From Allolobophora icterica (Eukaryota > Annelida > Clitellata > Crassiclitellata > Lumbricidae): DNA of 64,000 bases. The stretch is from positions 15,201,339-15,265,338 of the forward strand of contig OY744610.1 in the NCBI GenBank assembly GCA_963556255.1. The letters are read 5' to 3'. Every line of letters begins with the position of its first letter. The stretch's first letter is position 1. The position numbers and the translations under genes are program-made. Under the pieces are notes generated by a model, which saw only the letters and a program-made list of their open reading frames with translations, was not told the origin of the DNA and searched no databases. Below are positions 34,741 through 44,265 of the stretch, piece by piece.

Positions 34741-35409
34741 AATCGTCAAAAATCTTCGATTAACTTTTCCTCACACCGGAAGTTCAATATGTTATATCCG
34801 AAAAATTGTGTTAAGTGAATACTAGGGCTTACTGAATTAAATAATGCTAAGAAATAACTTTATTTTTCACCAAGAGAGTGGGTCATGCTTTTATTAATAA
34901 CAGAAGAGAAAATACTGTAGAAATGGAAGAAGGTAGGCCTATAGCAGCGGCAAGTAGCCTGCGAGCGAAGTTTTCAATTCTATAATATATAAAGAACCGT
35001 CTAAGAAACTCAATGACTCAAGATCATTTGGAAGCATTAGCCTAATGTGAATTTTTTTATGTCATTTAAGCTCTGAAAAGATTATTGATGATGAAGTGGT
35101 AAAAAAAGAGCGAGCTTTAAAAGAATACCTTAATGTATTACAATTTCAGTGATATTAGTTCTAATTCTTTTACATGTTTTCCATTTCTTAGCAATTCTAA
35201 TGCTACGTCTCAGCATAACTTAGTTCTTAGCAGCTAAGAACGTATATATACAAACTATATGTCAAAGATTTCTGTATAAGTAAACATTATCTATCGGTTC
35301 AGAATTTCACAACCCCCTCCTCGGACCCATGCCCTCAGTGGCCTGCCAAGATAGCTAAATTGCCCGGCCTGCAACTTTCCTCCAGTCCGCCCCTGGTATG
35401 AAGTTAGGA

Positions 35410-35596
35410 TATTAGAATTATCTTGTTGTATACATTCTAGGCTAAAGGTGGCGCTACAGCAGGACTTTCTTGAGAACATATGTACTCTACTTCCTGCTGG
35501 TTCTCCGCGCTGTAGGCCTATGGATGATAATGGATGATAACTGAACTCTGATTTTTCATCTAATAAATCCTGAATTTAAACGGTGAATTCCAACAA
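35410..35596 (+). mobile_element. 3' LTR of the copia relic
   Basis: Starts near ATTAGAATTATCTTGTTGTA and ends CTGAATTTAAACGGTGAATT plus CCAACA. It matches the solo LTR at 30019-30252. Confidence 0.6.
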
Positions 35597-38500
35597 TCTT
35601 TAATCGTTTTGCTGGAGTTTTTTTCAACTATGATGTAGAAGCGAAAACCAAACCCACTGTAATCGCATACTAGAAAAGTTTTAAAGCGCTATTTAAAAAG
35701 ATGCGTACAGGGCACCAGCTCATAGACGTTCGCTGCGTCATGTCAGAGACATTGTCCATAGATTCCCTAAATAGACATTTAGACCAGAGTGGGAAGGAAA
35801 CAGGGGCTCGATTGTGGTGTATTGTATTTAGGTTCAGAGAACTGGGAAGGCGGCAAGACAACCCGATAAAACTCAAAATACTCTTCCACAAATCCTACAC
35901 TTATTCCTATTCTTCCGCTTTCCACTCTCGGCGCTCTAATTCTATATATCATCCACCACAGCTGTTTCATTGCCTAATGCCAATCTGTCTTGACATTAAG
36001 TTCTTGACATGCAGGGGACTTGACCTTTCTTGCCTATCGATTCTGTTTTGACTGAGCGTCAGTGAATAAGTTGCATTTCTGCGACTTTCCTTGCTTTAGG
36101 TAGATATTGTAGAAGTCTCAAGATTACGATTATGTTTTGAAATTTATCGAGACACCTTAAAGTTGCAACGTTTGAGTATTTGAAATTTATAGATGTCCGT
36201 AACTACGATGTGCTTCATTGTCTTCTCTCGGAAAAATTCAGCAAAGCTTTCTTCAAACAAAAATTAATAGTCAGGTAAGCTCAAGTTCGGTTTCTGGTCA
36301 AGATCAATGGATTAGGAAGGTAGAAAATCAAAAGGTTACGCTGGATTGTTTTTATGAAGCTACTATTGACGGATGTCTTAGGCATTATGATAAACCTAGA
36401 GAAAGAGAGTTGAGAAAAAGTGCTACGCAGAGATTGTAGATGTGCAGTTTTGGTTAGTTAGTAGGATGGGTCGGATAATTGTAATTCTGGTCAGAATGTA
36501 ATCCAGCGGGGACAGAGCACATATATATGGCTTTTGGGTGATTTTCAAATGTTTGTAATGAGGTGATAGAAAGCTGGAGATGTTAGGACGGATGGCGAGC
36601 GGAATGGTTGGATTATAAGTAAGTAACGAAGATAGGAAGCTTGGGAGGACTGCGGAAGTGTAATTTAAGGTACTGTTAGAACAATAAGCTTTCAATGGTT
36701 CTTAATAAGATTAGTTTTCGTCTGGTTCCTTTCTGCACTCAATCATGCTGCTGCAGAATAATAATACTGAATCAACTCAGATCAATGATGTATGTACTAA
36801 ATATGCAAGAATGCGTCTTCGCATTTATATCGCGCCTTTAGAGACCTACTTTCAAAGACACTGAAACATTTCTGACCGAAGATGTTTATACTTTAAAATG
36901 TTTATAAGAAAATGTTTATATTTTGGTCTGTTTTCCTTCCCTATTATGTATATTTACGTTTTATTAGTATGCGTAAATCAAATACATCATAATCAAATTA
37001 TAATTAATAAATAGGCTATGATTGTCCAGCGCTAGTGAATAGGCTGGTGCCCTGCGCTTAGCTTCAGAGTAGCTCTTTAGAAATTTGTACTTTACTATTA
37101 CTAATACGAATTATCTGTTCAGTTTGAATATATAGAAAATTTTCTTCCAGCTTCATCTACTACTAATGAGGTAGGCTAATGTGACGTGTTATACAGCACT
37201 GTCTTTGATCTAGGCAGCCAGGAAATACACGTTGGCTAAATTGGTGCAATAGTGTAGAACATTTTTCAAGGATATCTTGTTATTAGGCCAATTTTTGTCG
37301 CTATTCAAATAAATTGCAGTTGTAATTTTGCGTTTGTTCGATTAAAAAATCAAGAAAGGAAAAGAAATCACATTAGGTAAGGAGAAAATATCGGAAGCGT
37401 TGTTAAGTTAATCAATCTTATGAAAACAAGACGCGAGGATATCTAGATGCCGGAGGTTCGAGATCCAACTCGTCACACGACGTTTGCTAAGAACTTTCCA
37501 GTCCAGTAAATATTGGCATAGAGTCATTCAATAAAATGACTTGGTTTTCACTTAGATTTCGATCTTAAATTCAAACAAATTAAAATGGAAAAAGAGACTG
37601 CATCAGTTCATACACTCCATACACGAGATAAAGTCTTTGAAAAAAGCCACCTTCGCTATGCGAACCGTCAACTTCACGCACAGAGGCGCCATGACGTAGG
37701 CTACGTTGTGTATGGCGTAGGCGTAATTTTTTGAGCGTATGAGGGGTTCTGGACATTAAAGAATCTCCACTATGTATGATCTTGGCACTTATTACCGCCT
37801 CTGATTAGGTTGTACTGCGAGAGGCGCTTTATAAATTCGTAAATACAGTGCAAAACGATAAATACGATATTAACAGATGTTCAAATAACATTTACAATAC
37901 ACTTAGCATACATGTAGGCCTACTGGCGTTTGATTCAGAACAAGAAGGGGTCAGAGGTCGCTGACAACACATGATTCCTTGAATTCATAGGTCCGGCAAG
38001 TGAGCAGTCTTTTTTTCATTAGACCCAGTTGATACAGTCCAGGCGGTAAATATTTCAAAGTCTATCCCCATTTACCTCTGAGAAACATCTAATGGTTACC
38101 TACATCTCGTCCCAATTACTTCAACCAACCCACCTTTGTCAGTTAGCCACTATACAACCCCTCCGCTCAATCCGATCATTTACGGCCTCACACTTTTGTG
38201 CCTCTCCACTCACCTCGTCATTAAAATTTAGCAAACGGTATAATGCTTCAAGCTACTACAACACCGGAGTCAATTGCCACCTGAAATGCGTCAGATATTT
38301 GACTCATCCTAATAGCTCACCTGTTCTGCACCTTCTGCAATCTCTGCCTAGTTATTTCAACCAGCTGCACAGGGTGACCTAGTTGTTCCCTCAGCCAGAA
38401 CTTCGCTATGGTCGATCAGACTTTCTGAATATTATGTTGCCGTGCACCAAGGTCTTCTTTTACCTGTATTATGTAAGCCTTACGTCTCAAACAATAACAA

Positions 38501-39856
38501 CAGAAGGTGATTGGAAACATTTCGTAGATATTGTGATATTTCAGACAGACCATTCTCATGAATTTAAATTAAAGTAACTTTATTTGCGAAAGTTGTTACG
38601 GGGAATATCTTAGTATGACTTAGAGTCTGCTTGGAGTGCAGGAAATTCGAATGAAACATCGGAAACTATAAACATCACAGTGAGAATAAATTTATTGTCA
38701 TGCGATATCAAGCGTAGACAAAGAAGTCGTCAGTTCTTGCATTCGTATGATTTTTTCTAAACTTAAAATATCAAGGGATGGCCAGTCTTCTACCATCTGC
38801 GAGTAATTGCTTTATGTTGGGGTTCGTATGTTGTCTTCTTCGTTGTTAGTCTAGCGTTTGGCGGCACCTGTTGGAGCTGGCATCAGTAGATATTGCAGCC
38901 TGTGAGGCTCTGACGTCGGGTAATTTAGAACTGCGAAAGACATGGATAACCGCGTCTTAATGCTGATGAGTTGAGGATTCATTGTCTTTTTTAGTCGAAA
39001 TCATTCGCAAGAAATTCTTCACAATCGCTCTCAGTTTGAATAGTTATCACGCCATCAACAATGAAGTAGTTTCTTTTAAAAAATGTGACTAGCGTCGTCC
39101 TTCTCCTTTATCCAGAGTACGGAAAGTGGCTGAGTCAATCTAGTATTTTCTGTTTAGCGACGTTGTCCTGACAATTATGAATAGTACCTTTCTCCTCCTT
39201 TATCCAGTCTTAGGAGTGACATCGCACAAGAGCTTATTCTAGTGACGACGTTGATGCAATATGACAATCTCTCACACGAAACTGTGTACTTTTAATTATA
39301 AATGAAATCACAGTTGAATGGAAACCCTCGTAGTAAATACAAAAATCACATGGAGATAAGCTGTGGGGTAAACAAATAACTTCACAGCTATCTTAAAAGA
39401 ACATGACTATAAATACAGGCCTATGAGGGTGTTTAGAAGGTACGAGCGTTGGCCTGACACACCGGTACACGCGCCTCTTTGGAAGCCTCGTCCTGAAATT
39501 CAGTGTGAATCGCACACTGGGATAAGGCTATCGAAAAACATGACAACTTTTTAAATCTATCGATGCAGTGACTTAAGACTCGAAAAGAACGGAGACTGAA
39601 AGGGTGTAAAATGGCGCGATGTTGAATGAATGGTCACCCTTTCAATTATGAACCAGGTTCAATTAAGTTGATCACACGATTACGGTCAGTGAGGTATGAA
39701 CACAAAGCATTCGCTGAAACGATAGGTGCGAAACTTTCGAAAGAGCACAGACTTAATTAGATGATTTAATTTTAATGGTAACTGTATTCTACGGGCTTTA
39801 TAAAAGAAGAAACCAAATAAAGATCACTTAAACCAGGTGTCTAGGTGTGCGCAATA
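35597..39856. other. Intergenic, nothing firmly recognised
   Basis: Only short frames that I cannot support. A possible RNA polymerase III B-box-like GGTTCGAGATCC at 37446 suggests a tRNA-derived SINE, but no A box or ends are clear. GCTGGTGCCCTGCGCTT at 37044 recurs at 53092, so it is a dispersed repeat end. Confidence 0.35.
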
Positions 39857-39864
39857 GTCTAATT

Positions 39865-42237
39865 CAGGGCTGTCCAACCTACGGCCCGCGGGCCACAATC
39901 CGGCCCGCCGAATGATCCCATCCGGCCCGCCACGCCTTTCTAAATATTCAATTTTTTATTTCAGAAGTCTGTAAACCCCATGCTTAATGTAAACTTTTTG
40001 TAAAGTATAAAAATCTGTATTGAAAAATACGACTTTTGCGTGCTAACATTCAGCCACAGCGTAGTCTAGAAATTTCCCATAAGTCTTTGCTTCACATAAC
40101 ATGAAGTTCTCCTTATTATAATAGCTCTTGGGGGAGTCTTGGGTATTGACGTTCCGATGATAATAAAATGGCAGCGTCTACAAGTGCAAGCAAAAAACGA
40201 AAAATTGATTCTGAATGCAGAGTTTTTAAGAATTCGTGGACCGAGGAATTTTTCGTTGTTGATCAGCTGGGAAGTATTATATGTCTTATTTGTCAGGACA
40301 CTATAGCAGTCAATAAGGAATATAATATTAAGCGACATTATTCCTCAAAGCATGCTGCTAAGTATGACTGTTTGACTGGCCAAATTCGAAGCGACAGAGT
40401 AAGCTCTTTGAAACAAAGTCTAACGGGACAACAGAAGTTTTTTAAAGTTGCAAGTAGTACTTCGGAATCAGCGACAAAAGTGAGCTTTTTGATAGCTGAA
40501 GCTATAGCAAAGAGGGGGAAACCGTTTTCCGATGGGGAATTTGTAAAAGACTGCCTGCGGATATTTATTAACGCGACCGCTCCAGATAAAATGTCTACGG
40601 TTGAAAATACTTGTCTGTCACATCAAACTATAGCGAGACGGGTTGATGACTTAGCTTCCAACATTCAAGAAAATCTTGTTAAGAGACTTGACGAGTGCCA
40701 ATTTTACAGTTTGGCACTGGATGAGAGCACAGATTTAAGTGATACCGCTCAACTAGCTATATTTGTTAGAGGCGTGACAAAGCGTTTCGTCGTTGTTGAG
40801 GAACTTCTTGACCTCTGCCCGATGAAGGGCACAACAACGGGAAAGGATGTTTTTGATGAAGTTAAACGTGTCTTGGCCAAATTCGGTCTCCCTGAGGATA
40901 AGCTTTGTGGGTTAACTACAGATGGAGCTCCTTCGATGACTGGAAAATACAATGGATTTATAGCGCTAATGCTGAAATCAGTTACTCATGACATAATTTC
41001 ACATCACTGTATTCTTCATCAAGAGCAGCTGTGTGCTAAAGTTTTAGACATGAAAGATGTTATGGAGAAAGTTGTCTCAACAGTTAACTTCATCAGATCT
41101 CGAGGTCTCAATCATCGGCAGTTTCAAGCGTTTCTTCAGGAAGTTGCATCAGATCTTTCTGACATGATTTATTTCAGCCAGGTTCGCTGGTTGAGCAGGG
41201 CAGCCACGTTAAGCAGGTTCTGGTCACTGCGGGAGGAAATTAAAACTTTTCTTTCAAGCAAAGGAAAAGAGATAGACTTCTTGAATGACAATGTATGGTT
41301 GAATGATTTGGCATTTTTGGTGGATATTACTAAATTGCTGGCTGATTTGAATGTCAAACTTCAGGGAAAAGATCAGTTGGCCAACAAAATGTATGAGCAA
41401 GTCTTGGCATTTTCTCAAAAATTACAGCTTCTTCAAAAACAAATGAGCTTGAAAGAAGTGGTGCATTTTCCAACATTGTTAACCAGGCCTACACAAACAG
41501 TGAATCATGCCAAGTATTCAGAAGTACTTGCCCGCCTTTTAGATGAATTTACAAACAGGTTTAAAGATTTCCAAGCGCACTATAATGATATGAAGTTATT
41601 TGGTGAACCATTTGGAGCAGATCCTGCTAATGTTACTGAAACACTGCAGATGGAAATTATTGACATTCAAAATGACAGCCACATGAAGAGAGCTTTCAAG
41701 GAACATGACCTTCTCACATTTTATAGGAACTATGTATCTCCAGAAACTTTTCCCAATTTGTCCATTCTTGCGCTTAGATATAGTGCACTCTTTGGTAGTA
41801 CATACTGCTGCGAGCAGCTGTTCTCTAAAATGACCAATATTAAAACAAAATCAAGATCGGTTTTAACCGATGGACATTTAACCGGACTACTCAGAATATC
41901 TACATCAACTGTTGATGCTGATATAGACTACATGTGTAAACAAAAACAATGCCAATTATCTCACTAGCAGTGTTTAGCACGCAGCTATATGATACTGTAA
42001 CTGTGTAACTGTAACTGTTGTAACAGTATTTGTATTTGTAACTAATGTATACCACTATACCAGTATACTGAGTATAGGTACTATAGGAGTATAGGGCTAC
42101 CGTAGGCGAATAAGAATTCTGTGGTAGTATGCGAATATGTTGTTTTGATTCATAAATGCCAAAATGTTTACTCCGGCCCTTGGAGTCTTAGAAAAATGGT
42201 GATGTGGCCCTCCGCCTAAAAAGGTTGGACACCCCTG
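39865..42237 (+). mobile_element. Autonomous hAT transposon (2,373 bp)
   Basis: Terminal inverted repeats of 15 bp with one mismatch, CAGGGCTGTCCAACC and CAGGGGTGTCCAACC, with a second shared GGGCCAC further in. A perfect 8-bp target duplication GTCTAATT sits at 39857-39864 and 42238-42245. A full-length transposase ORF lies inside. Perfect duplication, near-perfect ends and an unbroken ORF indicate a young, possibly mobile copy. Confidence 0.97.
40168..41967 (+). CDS. hAT transposase (599 residues)
   Basis: Cuts and inserts the surrounding element. Order of domains: basic N-terminus (KKRK at 9-12); BED/C2H2-like zinc finger with C39, C42, H57 and H62; RNase H-like catalytic core with D185 in LALDESTD and D252 in LTTDGAPSMTGK; an ISHHCILHQE block that resembles the conserved C/H-rich part; a VRWLSRAATLSRFW block; and a C-terminal hAT dimerisation region with the third acid E549 in CCEQLFSKM. 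The D-D-E set is complete. The family resembles the hAT group from which vertebrate GTF2IRD2/EPM2AIP1/ZBED5-type genes arose. Start: first ATG in frame, about 300 bp inside the left end. No intron is evident. Confidence 0.95.
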   Translation: MAASTSASKKRKIDSECRVFKNSWTEEFFVVDQLGSIICLICQDTIAVNKEYNIKRHYSSKHAAKYDCLTGQIRSDRVSSLKQSLTGQQKFFKVASSTSESATKVSFLIAEAIAKRGKPFSDGEFVKDCLRIFINATAPDKMSTVENTCLSHQTIARRVDDLASNIQENLVKRLDECQFYSLALDESTDLSDTAQLAIFVRGVTKRFVVVEELLDLCPMKGTTTGKDVFDEVKRVLAKFGLPEDKLCGLTTDGAPSMTGKYNGFIALMLKSVTHDIISHHCILHQEQLCAKVLDMKDVMEKVVSTVNFIRSRGLNHRQFQAFLQEVASDLSDMIYFSQVRWLSRAATLSRFWSLREEIKTFLSSKGKEIDFLNDNVWLNDLAFLVDITKLLADLNVKLQGKDQLANKMYEQVLAFSQKLQLLQKQMSLKEVVHFPTLLTRPTQTVNHAKYSEVLARLLDEFTNRFKDFQAHYNDMKLFGEPFGADPANVTETLQMEIIDIQNDSHMKRAFKEHDLLTFYRNYVSPETFPNLSILALRYSALFGSTYCCEQLFSKMTNIKTKSRSVLTDGHLTGLLRISTSTVDADIDYMCKQKQCQLSH

Positions 42238-42245
42238 GTCTAATT

Positions 42246-43320
42246 GTTAGCGAGCTGCTCTGATGTTAGGCGTGCTGGACTCTCACCTAGAAAGAAAAGC
42301 AATTGTTTCCAGATTCGTGTTCCACCTGTATCTCCAGGCCAACTTAGCGCAACTGTCGATGGCTAGATCAGGAGCAGATAAAAATTATTGGACATCCGCC
42401 TTCAGATACCGAGGCTAAGAATAATATAGTCGCTAACACTTCATACCTAAGGCTGCTTCTCAGGGGAGCTTACGGGACTGCTCGTCTTCTTCTCCTAGTC
42501 CGGTCCCTACGCCTAGGCCCTCAAGGACCTTGAAATAAGAAGACAGGCTGCGAAAATAAAATTAATATCGTGATTACTTTTATTCGTTGGAATATTACAC
42601 ATTACAGTTATGCAGGAGAAAAGGAAATAAATGTGAATGGTACATTTCTAAATATGTGGAGGATAAACACTGACCCACATGTCACAGAAAAATCTAATAA
42701 CAGTGCAAAAGCTGCGAACAGTCAATATACTAAACCAATAAAATTATGAGAATACTAACACTAGGACAGTTCTGTGACAAAATATGGGAATCAAGTAGCT
42801 ATGAAAAGAAACATAGTTTGCTTTATCCAATCTATAATGACAAAAACACGAACAACAAATACAGATATACGATGGTTGTGTATAATACGATGGCTGTTTC
42901 GCAACTGTTGGTGTCTAGTGCAGAAATCTGACCCGAAAACTTAAACCTTATCCCTGCCTAAATGACATCAGGGATTCTGTAGAGGAAACAGGACAAAGTG
43001 AAGCACCGGAAACCCATTACCAGTTGCATCAAGGTATCATCAAAAGTACCAATATTAAGAAAACTAGTTTTGTTTTTCCAGGAAAAGCGTTATCCAGTAA
43101 AGATTGCTTCGCAGAATCTTACTAATTACGATGAATTACCTGACTTTGTAATTGCATATTTTACTGAACTACTTATCTATAATAACGACCGTGATACGCA
43201 GAATCAGGTTTGCAAGCTACACCCTGCTATCAGGTGACATTTAGCTGAATGTCAACTGACTACTAAACACGATCAGTCGAAATGTGAATGATGAAGGCTA
43301 TAATTGTTAGCACCTGATAG
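42246..43320. other. Unassigned region with a coding-like fragment
   Basis: From 42951 to 43127 one frame reads CLNDIRDSVEETGQSEAPET, then HYQLHQGIIKSTNIKKTSFV, then FPGKALSSKDCFAESY and a stop. It has no start codon and no recognised family. The final 100 bp align with the upstream flank of copy 4 (about 55850-55920). Confidence 0.35.
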
Positions 43321-43987
43321 GGGTTATTGCTAGAATTTGGGTAATTGCTAGAATTTGGGTAATTGCTAGAATTTGGGTAATTGCTAGAATTTGGGTAATT
43401 GCTAGAATTTGGGTAATTGTTAGAATTTGGGTAATTGCTAGAATTTGGGTAATTGCTAGAATTTGGGTAATTGCTAGAATTTGGGTAATTGTTAGAATTT
43501 GGGTAATTGCTAGAATTTGGGTAATTGCTAGAATTTGGGTAATTGTTAGAATTTGGGTAATTGCTAGAATTTGGGTAATTGTTAGAATTTGGGTAATTGT
43601 TAGAATTTGGGTAATTGCTAGAATTTGGGTAATTGTTAGAATTTGGGTAATTGCTAGAATTTGGGTAATTGCTAGAATTTGGGTAATTGGTAGAATTTGG
43701 GTAATTGCTAGAATTAGGGTAATAGCTAAAATTTGGGTAATTGCTAGAATTTGGGTAATAGCTAAAATTTGGGTAATTGCTAGAATTTGGGTAATTGCTA
43801 GAATTTGGGTAATTGCTAGAATTTGGGTAATTGGTAGAATTTGGATAATTGCTAGAATTTGGGTTATTGCTAGAATTTGGGTAATTGTTAGAATTTGGGT
43901 AATTGCTAGAATTTGGGTAATAGCTAAAATTTGGGTTATTGCTAGAATTTGGGTAATAGCTCAAATTTGGGTAATTGCTAGAATTTG
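43321..43987. repeat. 18-bp minisatellite, about 37 units
   Basis: Unit TTGCTAGAATTTGGGTAA with few variants. On the minus strand it encodes (SNYPNS)n, which I treat as an artefact of the 18-bp period. It sits about 280 bp upstream of copy 3. The matching flank of copy 4 (55922-55940) has one diverged unit only. Confidence 0.97.
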
Positions 43988-44009
43988 AGATTGTCTGCTG
44001 CTAAACACT

Positions 44010-44235
44010 TATGATTATAATGATGGTTATGATTGTGACGAATATGATAATAATCATTGTGATGATACTGATAATAATTATTATGATGACTTTATGATTA
44101 TGAAAACGTTGACGCCGACTGTTATGATGACGATTACGATGATCATGGTAATGATGAAGATGATGAATATGATAATGAGGATGACTCAACCATCATAATG
44201 GTGATGATGAAGATGATAATGCTGATCATGATTAT
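44010..44235. repeat. GAT/AAT-rich low-complexity tract upstream of copy 3
   Basis: Irregular GATGAT/AATGAT run ending just before the acceptor-like site. The equivalent tract upstream of copy 4 is at 55963-56083 and 57077-57107, split by a hAT insertion. Confidence 0.85.
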
Positions 44236-44245
44236 AATTATTCAG
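44236..44245 (+). promoter_or_regulatory. Putative 3' splice site before copy 3 ATG
   Basis: AATTATTCAG, 20 bp upstream of the ATG at 44266. No strong polypyrimidine tract precedes it; the upstream bases are GAT-rich. The same TTATTCAG is present before copies 1 and 4. Confidence 0.45.
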
Positions 44246-44265
44246 GATTGAAATATCCATTTAAG

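Larger units (their letters stand above)
32956..35395. mobile_element. hAT element (2,440 bp) inserted in a copia relic
   Basis: Inverted ends CAGGGGCGGACTGG match perfectly over 14 bp. The flanking 8-bp duplication GTATGAAG is perfect (32948-32955, 35396-35403). It inserted between the copia RNase H end and its 3' LTR. There is no transposase; it carries a gag-like relic and a LINE tail. Confidence 0.85.

Noticed and set aside
38092..38382. 96-residue frame resembling a LINE reverse transcriptase end
   Set aside because: No LHWLP or WN-LP motif could be placed; similarity too weak.
43263..43964. Asn/Ser/Tyr/Pro-rich 233-residue protein on the minus strand
   Set aside because: Pure consequence of the 18-bp period. 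Copy 4's equivalent site has one unit and no frame.
43321..43987. CRISPR-like array
   Set aside because: Units are contiguous with no spacers, and the DNA is eukaryotic.
44248..44265. Start of copy 3 at 44248
   Set aside because: That codon is TTG; the first ATG, aligned with copy 4, is 44266.
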